DNA from: JAWVFM01 sp963843315
GTDB lineage: Bacteria; Actinomycetota; Thermoleophilia; Solirubrobacterales; 70-9
Reading direction: 5' to 3'
Assembly (NCBI GenBank): GCA_963843315.1
Contig: CAWJJU010000007.1
Location: forward strand, 245,093-309,092
Length of the DNA stretch: 64,000 nt
The translations under genes were made by a program, and so were the position numbers. Under the pieces are notes generated by a model, which searched no databases, was not told where the DNA came from, and worked only from the letters and a program-made list of their open reading frames with translations. The first letter of the stretch is position 1. Every line of letters starts with the position of its first letter. This document shows, piece by piece, positions 17,130 to 25,379 of this stretch.

Positions 17130-18008
17130 CAGCTCTCGCACTCGGCGAAGCTGGTGAGCGTCGGGGTCGAGAACCCGCGCTTGTCCTTGAACGACGGACC
17201 GGCCCAGAGGGCAACCCAGGTCCCCGGATCACCCGGGAACGAGGCGTTGACGAAAGGAATGCCGCCCTGGCGCTCGCTCGGCTGGATGCGGAAGCCGCCG
17301 CCGACGAGGTGGCCGGTCGGACACTCCGCGTCGGCCTCGATGGGTCCTCCCGCGGATATCTCGGAATGGGAGACCTGCGTGATCGTGCTGGTGCCGTTCG
17401 GCTGGCAGAGGACGAACGCCGCCAGGCCATTCGCGTCTCCGTCGTTGCCGGCGTGCACGTACCACTTGTTCGAGCCCGACCGCTTGTCGGTGTCGATCGA
17501 GACCTCGCCCTGGTTGCCCGGACCACCCTTCGGAAGGGCCTTGTACCGGGGCCGCACCGAGTAGCCGCCGGAGATGGCCTCCATGTGCTTGGGGCAGGTG
17601 GCGGTGATGCCCTTCTCGCCGTTGTCGCCCATGGTCCCGCCACCGGCCGGGATGATGCCCGGTGTGGCTCACGACCTTGAGCTCGCGGGCGCTCGCGGCC
17701 TCGCAGAGCGCGTACGCGGTGGTGCTGTCACTGCCCGAGCCGATGAACTGCAGGAAGGCAACTCGCCAGCCGCGCCTGCCGATGGGCTTGTTGCGCTGGG
17801 CGATGCCGCCGTTACTGAAGTTCGAGAAGCCACCGCCGAGGACGTGGTCGCCTTTGGCGCAGTGGGCCATGGGCCTCACGGCCGGCTTGTCGTTGGGCTT
17901 GTCCTTGGTGACGATGGTGATGCCGCTGTTGCCCGCCAGGGCGGCGGCCGCCCCGATGAGCGAGGTCGCGGCAACCGCCGCGGTGGTGAGAAGTCCGTGT
18001 CTACGCAT
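17129..18008 (-). CDS. Secreted triple-repeat protein (paralog 3), carries a frameshift
   Basis: ATG 18008 opens MRRHGLLTTAAVAATSLIG (signal peptide) and the first repeat (HCAKGDHVLGGGF ... AYALCEAA, then KVVSHTG). The frame then changes by one base near 17,660; the second and third repeats (TCPKHMEAISGGY ... AAFVLCQ; ECPTGHLVGGGFRI ... SFAECES) continue in the next frame to the stop at 17129. The paralog shows what an intact join looks like (VVSKRGTIPAG). A single indel, real or a sequencing error, explains it. Joined length would be about 292 residues. Confidence 0.68.
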
Positions 18009-18096
18009 GAGTCCCTGCCTTCTGGAAGTTGAGTGCCACGAGGCGCGAAAGATAGTGCAGAGCGCGGCGCGCTCGTTCGCGCCTATCCTCCCTCGG

Positions 18097-19443
18097 GTGG
18101 ACGCACCTCCGAGCCTGAAGTCACGGCCGCTCGTCCAGACCTTCAACTGGCTGTTTCGGCCGATCAAGTTCATGGACCGGGCACGGCGCGAGCACGGCGA
18201 CGTCTTCGGCGTGACCTTCGTCGGCTTCCAGACCCCGATGTACATGATCAGCGACCCCGAGGCCGTCCGCGCGCTGTACCGGGGCCGCATCGACTCCCTC
18301 CCCCCGGGTCGCACGCTGACCCTCGAGCCGATTCTCGGCCCGCAGTCGCTGCTGCTCCTCGAGGGCCAGGAGCACCTCGCCCGCCGCAAGGTGATGCTGC
18401 CGCCCTTCCACGGCGAGCGCATGCGCGCCTATGAGTCGACGATCGAGGAGATCACGACGGCCGAGATCGACTCGTGGCCGATCGGCGAGGCCTTCCCGAT
18501 CCACCCGCGGATGCAGGCGGTGACGCTCGAGGTGATCATGCGCGCGGTCTTCGGCGTCGGCGACCCCGCAAGGCTCGACCGCCTGCGGGTGCTGCTGCGA
18601 GGCCTGCTGGCCGACACGGCCGGCCCGCGGCTTCAGCTACGGGTGCTGCTGGCGCGGCGCCTGGGCCGCGGCGATCCGCTGGCCGAGCTTCAGCGCCGCC
18701 AGGAGGAGATCGACAAGCTGCTGAACGAGGAGATCGCCGAGCGCCGCGACGACCCCGGCCTGGCCGAGCGCGAGGACATCCTCTCCCTGCTGGTGGGCGC
18801 GCGCTTCGAGGAGGGCGACCGCATGAGCGACGCCGAGATCCGCGACCAGCTCATGACCCTGCTGCTCGCCGGCCACGAGACGACGGCCACCGGCCTGGCC
18901 TGGACCTTCGACCTGCTGCTGCGAAACCCGGGCAAGCTCGCCCGCCTGCGCGAGGAGCTCGCCGACGGCGAGGACGACACGTACCTGCGCGCCGTGATCT
19001 CCGAGTCGCTTCGGCTGCGCCCGGTCGTCCCGCTCGCGGGTCGCCGCCTGAGCTCGGAGCTTCAGGTCAACGGCTGGACGCTGCCCGAAGGCGCCGACGT
19101 CACCCCGTCGATCTGGCTCACGCACACCCGGGAGGACATCTATCCGAACCCGCTGGAGTTCAGGCCCGAGCGCTTTCTCGACAACCCGCCCGACACCTAC
19201 GGCTGGATCCCGTTCGGCGGCGGCGTTCGACGCTGCCTGGGCGCGGCGTTCGCAGAGTTCGAGATGCGGATCGTCCTGCGCGAGACCGTCAGCCGCTGCG
19301 AGCTTCGCGGCGCGCGCCGCCGTACCCAGGGGATCTCGCGCCGCAACGTCACCTTCTCGCCGAAGAACGGCACGCCGGTGATCGTGGACAGCCGGCTGCC
19401 CGCGGCGCTGCGGCAGCCGGCCGCCCCCGCCGCCGTCAGCTGA
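18097..19443 (+). CDS. Cytochrome P450
   Basis: 448 residues, normal bacterial P450 length. The I-helix oxygen-activating motif is AGHETTA (258-264), the K-helix motif ESLR (303-306), and the haem-binding loop FGGGVRRCLGAAF with axial Cys380. Sequence style (long hydrophobic N-terminal segment, RPERFLDNPPDTYGWIPFGGG) resembles CYP110/CYP138-like actinobacterial enzymes acting on fatty acids, alkanes or terpenoids; the substrate is not predictable. No ferredoxin or reductase gene is adjacent. Start GTG 18097 has TATCCT 7 nt upstream. Confidence 0.95.
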   Translation: MDAPPSLKSRPLVQTFNWLFRPIKFMDRARREHGDVFGVTFVGFQTPMYMISDPEAVRALYRGRIDSLPPGRTLTLEPILGPQSLLLLEGQEHLARRKVMLPPFHGERMRAYESTIEEITTAEIDSWPIGEAFPIHPRMQAVTLEVIMRAVFGVGDPARLDRLRVLLRGLLADTAGPRLQLRVLLARRLGRGDPLAELQRRQEEIDKLLNEEIAERRDDPGLAEREDILSLLVGARFEEGDRMSDAEIRDQLMTLLLAGHETTATGLAWTFDLLLRNPGKLARLREELADGEDDTYLRAVISESLRLRPVVPLAGRRLSSELQVNGWTLPEGADVTPSIWLTHTREDIYPNPLEFRPERFLDNPPDTYGWIPFGGGVRRCLGAAFAEFEMRIVLRETVSRCELRGARRRTQGISRRNVTFSPKNGTPVIVDSRLPAALRQPAAPAAVS

Positions 19444-19452
19444 GCCCGGCGA

Positions 19453-19890
19453 TCAGAAGTCGCGGCGGCCCGAGATATGCGCGACGCGGTCGGGCCGCGT
19501 CTCCTCGTAGATCGCGACCCGCTGAGGGCCCGGGAGGATGATCTCGACCCCCTCCCCTGCCGGAAAGCCGAACTCCGGGCCGAGCTCGGCGCCACGGCTG
19601 CGAAGCTCGGCGCCGGCCGCCTTCAGGTCGCCGACCCGGTACATCAGCACGGGGGTGTCGCCCTCCAGGTGCTCGGCGAGCAGTAGCGCAGGCGGCTCTG
19701 AGCCCAGGCGGATCATCGCGACGCGCGTGCCGAAGGCCTCGATGGCGAACACCACCTCGGCACCGAGGTTCTCGCCGTAGTGGGCGATGTCCGCGGCCAC
19801 GTCGCGGCTGGGCTGATAGACGAAGGCGAGCGTGCCGAACGGGACAGCGTCCTCGCGAGGCTCGTGGACGAAGTCGACGTCTCCTGGCAC
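19453..19890 (-). CDS. Glyoxalase/VOC-superfamily protein
   Basis: 145 residues. Single VOC unit: FGTLAFVYQPSRDVAADIAHYGENLGAEVVF at the N-terminus, ALLLAEHLEGDTPVLMYRV in the middle and EIILPGPQRVAIYEETRPD near the end (metal-ligand-like Glu/His positions). VOC proteins bind divalent metals and act as dioxygenases, isomerases or resistance proteins. The GTG start lies 6 bp downstream of the TldE stop, so it is in the tldE operon. No specific activity can be assigned. Confidence 0.8.
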   Translation of the reverse strand: MPGDVDFVHEPREDAVPFGTLAFVYQPSRDVAADIAHYGENLGAEVVFAIEAFGTRVAMIRLGSEPPALLLAEHLEGDTPVLMYRVGDLKAAGAELRSRGAELGPEFGFPAGEGVEIILPGPQRVAIYEETRPDRVAHISGRRDF

Positions 19891-19896
19891 CGGGAG

Positions 19897-21258
19897 CTAG
19901 GCGCCGGCGACGGCCATCTCGCCGATCAGCACCGGCGGCGTGTTGACGGAGCCGCCAAACGGCACCCAACGCGCGCTGGCGCCGGTGGCCGCGACGGCCT
20001 CGAGCATCGAGTCGAGGGTCGAGGCGATCGTGAACTCGTCGGCGGCGCCGGCCAGCTCGCCGCCTGAGATCAGGCGCCCCGTCGCGCCGACGGAGAACGT
20101 TCCCGACACGGGGTTCACGCCCGAGTGCAGGCCGGCGACATCGGTGACGTACATCCCCTCCCCCGCCTGCGCGAGTAGCTCCTCGAACGAGGCCGAGCCG
20201 GCCGCGACGACGAGATTCGACGTGCCGACGGAGGGCGAGGACCGATAGCTCGGGCGTGAGGCGCTGGCGGTGGAGCGAGTGCCGGAGCCCTGGCGGCGGG
20301 CCGTGTAGGAATCGTGCAGGTAGGCGCTCAGACGCCCCGCGTCGATGAGCGCGGTGCGCTCGCGCGGCAGGCCCTCGCCGTCGAAGGGAGCGGTCGCAAG
20401 CCCGAGCGGGTCGAGGCCGTCGTCGGTGAGGGTGAGCGTCGCGGCCGCGATCTCATGGCCAAGGCGGCCGGCGAACGGCGAGCGCCCGCGCTGGACCGAG
20501 TCGGCGCAGAGCAGCCCGCCGATGAAGCCGAAGAAGCTGGCGGCGACCGTCTCGTCCAGCACCACCGGGCAGGTGCGCGACGGGGGCTTGGAAGCGCCGA
20601 TCAGCGACGCCGCGCGCTCGGCGGCCTCGCGGCCGATCGCCTCCGCGTCGAGCGCTCCGGGAGCGCGGCCGATGCCGAAGCCCAGGCCGGTCTGCTTGTC
20701 GTCGCCCTCGGCGGCGATCGCCTGGAGGAACGCGTAACAGGAGGTGGCGTCGGCCTGCCCGCGAAGCCCGGTGGACGAGGCCAGCGCCACCCGCGAGGAC
20801 TCGTCGACGTAGACCGTGGTCTCGACGCCCTCGATCCGCGGGTCCGCGGCGCGGGCCGCGGCCTCGATCGCCTTGGCCAGATCGACCTTGCGCTCGGTGG
20901 GCCACTCGGCGAGGGCGGGGTCGAAGAGCCCCGGAATCTCCACAGGCTCCGCGCCGTTCGCCTCCGGAGGCGCCGAGAACTCGTCGGGATCGGACACGCT
21001 CGCCGCGTCGGCCGAGTCGGCCGCGACAGCGGTCACGCCCTCGTCGGAGAGGTCTGTGCCGTAGGCGAATCCGGTGCGCCCCCCGATCCAGGTGCGCACC
21101 CCCACCCCGCGCTCGCCGCCGTCGGTGAGGCTCTCAACCTCGCCCGCGAACACGCGGATCTCGCGGCCCGTGGCGTCCTGCGCGAAGGCCTCCGCGGCGT
21201 CCGCGCCGGCGGCCATGGCCGCGTCGAGCGCGCGGGCCGCTACCTGGTCGAGCTCCAT
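19897..21258 (-). CDS. tldE: TldE/PmbA-family protease subunit
   Basis: 453 residues, normal for the family. Features: AEAFAQDATGREIRVFAGEVESLTDGGERGVGVRTW N-terminal domain, the VVLDETVAASFFGFIGGLLCADSVQRGRSPFAGRLG core, and a C-terminal SGVNPVSGTFSVGATGRLI...TIASTL region. No HExxxH motif is present, as expected for TldE, which pairs with catalytic TldD; the partner lies at 23248-24648. TldD/E degrade unfolded peptides and mature some RiPPs, but no RiPP precursor is evident here. Start ATG 21258 has TAGGCT 6 nt upstream. Confidence 0.92.
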   Translation of the reverse strand: MELDQVAARALDAAMAAGADAAEAFAQDATGREIRVFAGEVESLTDGGERGVGVRTWIGGRTGFAYGTDLSDEGVTAVAADSADAASVSDPDEFSAPPEANGAEPVEIPGLFDPALAEWPTERKVDLAKAIEAAARAADPRIEGVETTVYVDESSRVALASSTGLRGQADATSCYAFLQAIAAEGDDKQTGLGFGIGRAPGALDAEAIGREAAERAASLIGASKPPSRTCPVVLDETVAASFFGFIGGLLCADSVQRGRSPFAGRLGHEIAAATLTLTDDGLDPLGLATAPFDGEGLPRERTALIDAGRLSAYLHDSYTARRQGSGTRSTASASRPSYRSSPSVGTSNLVVAAGSASFEELLAQAGEGMYVTDVAGLHSGVNPVSGTFSVGATGRLISGGELAGAADEFTIASTLDSMLEAVAATGASARWVPFGGSVNTPPVLIGEMAVAGA

Positions 21259-21288
21259 GCCTTCAGCCTAGAGGCCGAGGGCGCCGGG

Positions 21289-21936
21289 TCACTTGGTCCG
21301 GCGGACCTTGATGCCGTCGATGACCACGTCGAAAGAGTCCTGGTTGTTGGGCACGGCGAAGCGCAGATAGACCTTCTTGCCGGCGAGGCTCGAGAGGTCG
21401 GCCGTCAACTTCTGGACGTCGCTTTCCCTGCGGTCACCCTTCTTCGTGCGAAAGACGTTGAGCAGGACGTCCTTCTTCGCGAGCGACTTCACCTTGGAGC
21501 CGGCCCGCATGACGTCGATCCGGTACTGCTCGTTGGCCTTGTGATGCCGGTCATCGAATGCCGCATTGAGCTCATGCGGGGCCGCGATGGGCGCGCCCGC
21601 CGAGTAGCCACTGAACATTTTGAGCTTGGCGTGCTTGTGGACGGTGAACGACTGGCGCAGGATCGGCGTGCTCGGGCCGCCCTCGTCGACCGTGGCGGCG
21701 TAGGTCCCGCGAGCCGGAGCAGGAAGGTCCGGATTGCTGGTGGCGGAGTACACCTGCCAGTCGAATCGGTCGTTGTGGTTGACCTTCCAGCCGGTGAAGT
21801 CACCGGACTCGAAGCCCCCGTTCTGGATGACCGGAGCCGCAGCGATGGCGGTGCCGGCGAAGAAGACGGTGGTCGCAGCCGCGATGCCCACCCCGACGCG
21901 TATAGCCCCAAAGAGACTTCCCTGCCTGGTTCTCAT
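21289..21936 (-). CDS. Secreted jelly-roll (carbohydrate-binding-like) protein
   Basis: 215 residues. Signal peptide (~1-32, ending TAIAAAPVI) followed by NGGFESGDFTGWKV, the signature start of CBM-like/PEP-CTERM-type jelly-roll domains, then TYAATVDEGGPSTPILRQSF and a closing YLRFAVPNNQDSFDVVIDGIKV. No sorting signal or catalytic motif at the C-terminus (ends RRTK). It probably binds sugar or protein ligands outside the cell. Start ATG 21936 has TAGTTT 7 nt upstream. Possible remains of a related gene lie just beyond (21960-22085). Confidence 0.7.
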   Translation of the reverse strand: MRTRQGSLFGAIRVGVGIAAATTVFFAGTAIAAAPVIQNGGFESGDFTGWKVNHNDRFDWQVYSATSNPDLPAPARGTYAATVDEGGPSTPILRQSFTVHKHAKLKMFSGYSAGAPIAAPHELNAAFDDRHHKANEQYRIDVMRAGSKVKSLAKKDVLLNVFRTKKGDRRESDVQKLTADLSSLAGKKVYLRFAVPNNQDSFDVVIDGIKVRRTK

Positions 21937-21959
21937 GGCCCGAAAACTACCTTGATTCC

Positions 21960-22085
21960 CAGGCGGTCGCCGTCGACTTCGTCACCGGCTTCCGGTCCGA
22001 CAACGGCAACGGCGTTCCCGACGCGAGCGACGCCATGGGCTGCAACGGACACCTCCAGACGACACTCGGCTGCAAGGCCAAGTAG
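21960..22085 (+). pseudogene. Possible C-terminal remnant of a secreted protein
   Basis: An open stretch without a credible start encodes AVDFVTGFRSDNGNGVPDAS, then DAMGCNGHLQTTLGCKAK and a stop at 22083-22085. The Asp/Asn/Gly-rich segment resembles a calcium-binding dockerin/EF-hand-like loop and the two cysteines suggest an exported protein. Upstream sequence overlaps the promoter of the divergent gene, so the rest is missing. It looks like a decayed gene end; evidence is modest. Confidence 0.3.
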
Positions 22086-22094
22086 AAGTCAGGA

Positions 22095-23196
22095 ATGCCA
22101 ACCGCTCTCGTAACCGGGTTTCCCGGGTTCATCGGCAAGCGCCTGGTCGCAAAGCTGCGCGGCCGACGACCCGAAGCTGAAGGTGGTCGCGCTCGTCGAG
22201 GAGCGGATGAGCGAGCCCGCCGCCGCGGCCGCCTCCGAGATCTCCAAGGGCCAGATCGAGATCGTCACCGCCGACATCTCCAAGCCGCTGCTCGGCCTCT
22301 CCAAGAAGGACTACGACCGCCTCGCCGCGCGCGTCGAGGTCGTCTACCACCTCGCGGCGATCTACGACCTGGCCGTGCCGCTGGAGGTCGCCCAGGCGGT
22401 GAACGTGGACGGGACCGGCAACATCCTCGACTTCTGCGCCGCGGCCAAGAAGCTCGAGCGGCTGGTCTACGTCTCCACGGCCTACGTGTCCGGCAGGCGC
22501 AACGGCGTGGTCTACGAGCACGAGCTGGTCATGGGCCAGGCCTTCAAGAACCACTACGAGTCGACCAAGTTCCAGGCCGAGGCCTGGGTGCGCGACCGCA
22601 TGGACGAGATCCCCACGGTGATCCTGCGACCGGCGATCGTCGTCGGCGACTCGAAGACGGGCGAAACGCAGAAGTTCGACGGCCCCTACTTCATCCTGCG
22701 CACCATCGCCCAGGCCGAGGGCATGGGCCGGCCGGTCATGAACTTCGGCCGCTCCGAGGCCGCCTTCAACGTGGTGCCCGTGGACTTCATCGTCGATTCG
22801 ATCGCGGTGTGCGCGACCGACCCGGCAGCGATCGGCGAGACGCTGCACCTGGTCGATCCCGATCCGGTCAGCGCCGCCGAGCTGACCGCCACGCTCTCCC
22901 GCGAGTACGCGGGCCGCGCGCCCAAGGGCCGCGTCCCTCCCGGGGTCGTCGCGCAGTCGCTGCGCTCCCGTCGCGTTCGCGACCGCTTCGGCGGCGCCCC
23001 GCGCGAGTCGATCGTGTACCTGAACCACCCGGTCCGCTACGACACGCGCAACGCGGTGCGCATCCTGGAGCCGCACGGCCTGCGCCCGCCGGCGTTCGGC
23101 GAGTACGCGCACGCCATGGTCGAGTTCTTCAAACAGCACGAGAACGACCCCGAGTTTTGCTCGTTGAGGGGCTCTAGCCCCGAAAGCAGCATGTAA
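22095..23196 (+). CDS. SDR / fatty acyl-CoA reductase-like NAD(P)-binding protein, 5' frameshift
   Basis: ATG 22095 opens with a Rossmann start, TALVTGFPGFIGKRLVAKLR (TGxxGxxG). An extra G near 22,162 then shifts the frame; dropping it gives ADDPKLKVVALVEERMSEP and continues to the stop at 23196 (about 366 residues). Later landmarks are VYHLAAIYDLAVP, YVSTAYVSGRR, the catalytic HYESTKFQAE (YxxxK), ILRPAIVVGDSKTG and FNVVPVDFIVDSI. This matches the extended-SDR/male-sterility NAD-binding family used for acyl or sterol substrates. As written, the protein could only start at GTG 22183 and lack the nucleotide-binding loop. The last ~11 residues are encoded by a palindromic repeat element. Confidence 0.78.
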
Positions 23197-23219
23197 GGAC
23201 GGCGAAGCCGTCCGCAAGT
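23165..23219 (+). repeat. Palindromic repeat element, short copy
   Basis: Two hairpins: GGGGCT-CT-AGCCCC (23168-23181) and ACGGC-GAA-GCCGT (23199-23211), the latter extendable to GGACGGC/GCCGTCC (23197-23213), followed by CCGCAAGT. The same modules in the same order occur on the minus strand at 50793-50905. The element overlaps the 3' end of the reductase gene and may terminate it. It lies between convergent genes. Confidence 0.7.
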
Positions 23220-23247
23220 TAGTCCGGTCTCGCGACCGCGGTCTCGG

Positions 23248-24648
23248 TCAGACCGCCGTTCCCCCGACGGTCATCCGGTCGATGCGGACGTGGCCCTGGC
23301 CCGTGCCCACCGGCACGCGCTGGCCGCCCTTGCCGCAGAAGCCCGTCTTCATGTCGAAGTCGTCGGCGACGGCGTCGATGCGGGCCAGCGCGTCGAGGCA
23401 GTTGCCCACCAGCGTCGCACCGCGGCAGGGCCTCGTCACCTTGCCGCCCTCGATCAGGTAGCCCTCGGAGGTGCCGAAGACGAAGTCGCCCGTGGTGGGG
23501 TCGACCTGGCCGCCGGCGAAGCTCTTGGCGTAGAAGCCCTTCTCGACGCCGGCGATGAGCTCGTCCGGTGTCATCTCGCCCGGGGCGATGAACGTGTTGG
23601 TCATCCGCGGGATCGGCAGGTGGCGGAAGCTCTCACGGCGGCCGTTGCCGGTGGACTCGGCGCCCATCTTGCGGGCGCGTCCGAGGTCGTAGAGGTAGGA
23701 GGTGAGGCGACCGCCCTCGATCAGGGTGGTCCGGTGCGTGGGCGTGCCCTCGTCGTCGATGGCGTCCGTGCCCCAGGCGCCCGGAAGCGTGCCGTCGTCG
23801 TAGGCAGTGAGGTGCTCACCGGCGATCTGCTCGCCCATCTTGCCCGTGTAGACGGACGCGCCCTTGTCGATGTGGTCGGCCTCCAGGCCGTGGCCCGTCA
23901 TCTCGTGGAAGAGCACCCCGCCGAAGCCGCCGCCGACGACCACGGGCATCGCGCCGGCGGGCGCCGGGTCGGCGTCGAGCAGCACCAGGCCCTTCTGCGC
24001 GGCCTCGGCGGCGATCTCCTCCGCGGCGCCCTCGTCGACCAGCTCGAACCCGCGGTGGCCGCCGAGGGTCTCGAAGCCGGTCTCGACGCGATCGCCCCGG
24101 CGGGCGACCACCTGGGCGCCGAAGCGCACGCGGGTGCGGTCGTCGGCGGCGAACCGGCCGTCGGAGTTGGCGACCGTCACGCGCCTGCGGTTCTCGGCGT
24201 AGGTCGCCTGCACCTGCTCGATCTCGCCGCCCGCCGACCGCGCGCGCTCGTTGCACGCGCGCAGCAGGTCGGCCTTGCGCGCGGCCTCGACCTCGGCCGG
24301 GGCGACCTCGACGACCTGGAGCTCCGGCGCGGTCAGCGCGTCCAGCGCGGTGGGCTCGCGCGTGTCGCCGGCCAGCGCGGCGGCGGCCGCCTTCGCGGCG
24401 CGCTCCAGGTCGGCTTCGCCGAGGCCGTCGACGTGGGCGAAGTAGGTGGTCTCGCCGGAGATCACGCGCACGCCGGCGCCACGCTCGGTCCCGCGCTGGG
24501 GACGCTCGATCCGCGACTCGTCGATCGTGAGCGCGAAGCCGGAACGGTCCTCGCAGAAGACCTCGGCGAAGTCGCCCCCGTGGCTCAGGGCCAGCGCCAG
24601 GATCGAGTGGGCCAGGTCGGGCTGGATGAGGGGAGCGGCCTCGCTCAC
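23248..24648 (-). CDS. tldD: TldD-family metalloprotease
   Basis: 466 residues. The N-terminal domain (GDFAEVFCEDRSGFALTIDESRIE; GAGVRVISGETTYFAHVDGL) is followed by the zinc motif FHEMTGHGLEADH (HExxxH), the LTAYDDGTLPGAWGTDAIDDEGTP glycine-rich segment, and a C-terminal FGTSEGYLIEGGKVTRPCRG...KTGFCGKGGQRVPV. All catalytic features are intact. It pairs with TldE at 19897-21258. Start GTG 24648 overlaps the upstream stop (GTGA) and has GGGAGGAG just upstream, making it the third gene of an operon with the Roadblock-like gene. Confidence 0.95.
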   Translation of the reverse strand: MSEAAPLIQPDLAHSILALALSHGGDFAEVFCEDRSGFALTIDESRIERPQRGTERGAGVRVISGETTYFAHVDGLGEADLERAAKAAAAALAGDTREPTALDALTAPELQVVEVAPAEVEAARKADLLRACNERARSAGGEIEQVQATYAENRRRVTVANSDGRFAADDRTRVRFGAQVVARRGDRVETGFETLGGHRGFELVDEGAAEEIAAEAAQKGLVLLDADPAPAGAMPVVVGGGFGGVLFHEMTGHGLEADHIDKGASVYTGKMGEQIAGEHLTAYDDGTLPGAWGTDAIDDEGTPTHRTTLIEGGRLTSYLYDLGRARKMGAESTGNGRRESFRHLPIPRMTNTFIAPGEMTPDELIAGVEKGFYAKSFAGGQVDPTTGDFVFGTSEGYLIEGGKVTRPCRGATLVGNCLDALARIDAVADDFDMKTGFCGKGGQRVPVGTGQGHVRIDRMTVGGTAV

Positions 24649-24860
24649 GACTCCTCCCTGGCCGCCTCGATGAGGTGCGACGCGGACAGGAACAGGGCCC
24701 GCCCCTCCTCGGTGGAGGCGTCGAAGCCCTGTCCGCGCGGGCCCTTCCACCACACCCGGGCAAACGGCTTTCTGGTCAGCCGGCGACGGCGCATGTAGGC
24801 GGCCGCCTCGTCGGCGTAGCCCGTCACTCGGTCCATCAGGACGCGATGCGGCTTGTCCAT
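24645..24860 (-). CDS. Small basic protein of unknown function in the Roadblock-tldD operon
   Basis: 71 residues: MDKPHRVLMDRVTGYADEAA, a Tyr-Met-(Arg)4 segment, RKPFARVWWKGPRGQGFDAS, then a helix (EGRALFLSASHLIEAAREES). Start and stop overlap both neighbours (TGATG upstream, GTGA downstream), which argues strongly that it is translated. I do not recognise the family. The basic N-terminal half and Trp-Trp pair could bind nucleic acid or membrane, but this is only a guess. Confidence 0.6.
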   Translation of the reverse strand: MDKPHRVLMDRVTGYADEAAAYMRRRRLTRKPFARVWWKGPRGQGFDASTEEGRALFLSASHLIEAAREES

Positions 24861-25216
24861 CAGGCGGCCATGTCGCGCAGCACGGCGCGCATGTCGAAGA
24901 GCATCAGCGAGGCGAGCGTGAACCGCGACGTGACCGCGACGACCGCATGGCCTTCGCCGCGGATGCCGAACGCCTCACCGTCCTCGGTGGCGACGTGCAC
25001 CCGCTCGGCGGCCTCGGCGCCCGCGGCGTCGGCCGCCGCGAACAGCTCGCGCCCGGCGTCGGCCCAGGCCTCGAGATCGCCCGTCGCGGCCAGGGGCGAG
25101 CCGTCGTCGCGGAGGATCGCGGCGCCTCGGAGGTCCGCCGACATCTCGCGAAGCCACGCGAGCGCGGACTCGGCGCGGGAGCGCTCGACGTCGTTGCCGG
25201 TCGTCACATCGGCCAT
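24860..25216 (-). CDS. Roadblock/LC7-like domain protein
   Basis: 118 residues. The pattern ALAWLREMSADLRGAAILRDDGSPLAATGD...ADAGRELFAAADAAG...ERVHVATEDGEAFGIRGEGHAVVAVTSRFTLASLMLFDMRAVLRDM is that of a single Roadblock/LC7 (profilin-like) domain. In actinobacteria such proteins serve MglA-type GTPases or act as small regulatory dimers. No GTPase is nearby. Start ATG 25216 has TATGTT 7 nt upstream; an earlier ATG at 25228 is possible. First gene of the operon with the 71-residue gene and tldD. Confidence 0.75.
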   Translation of the reverse strand: MADVTTGNDVERSRAESALAWLREMSADLRGAAILRDDGSPLAATGDLEAWADAGRELFAAADAAGAEAAERVHVATEDGEAFGIRGEGHAVVAVTSRFTLASLMLFDMRAVLRDMAA

Positions 25217-25235
25217 CTGCGCCAACATACAGAGC

Positions 25236-25376
25236 GTGTCGCTCCAGCGAGCTTCGTGGATCACGGTCGTCATCGCCTGCGCCGTCGCGGCGCTGGTGCT
25301 GGCAATCGACGGCTACGTCGGCTACCCGATCGTGATCGGCGCGGTCGGCGCCTCGGCGGCGGTCAACCTCCTCTAG
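25236..25376 (+). CDS. 46-residue single-pass membrane protein
   Basis: GTG 25236 begins MSLQRASWITVVIACAVAAL, a short N-terminus followed by two hydrophobic stretches (WITVVIACAVAALVLAI and GYPIVIGAVGASAAVNLL) around the turn DGYVGY. The start lies 19 bp from the divergent Roadblock gene start, and the stop 3 bp from the end of the convergent CDF gene, filling the gap exactly. Codon use is GC3-rich like its neighbours. It may be a one- or two-helix membrane peptide. Function unknown. Confidence 0.5.
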   Translation: MSLQRASWITVVIACAVAALVLAIDGYVGYPIVIGAVGASAAVNLL

Positions 25377-25379
25377 GCG

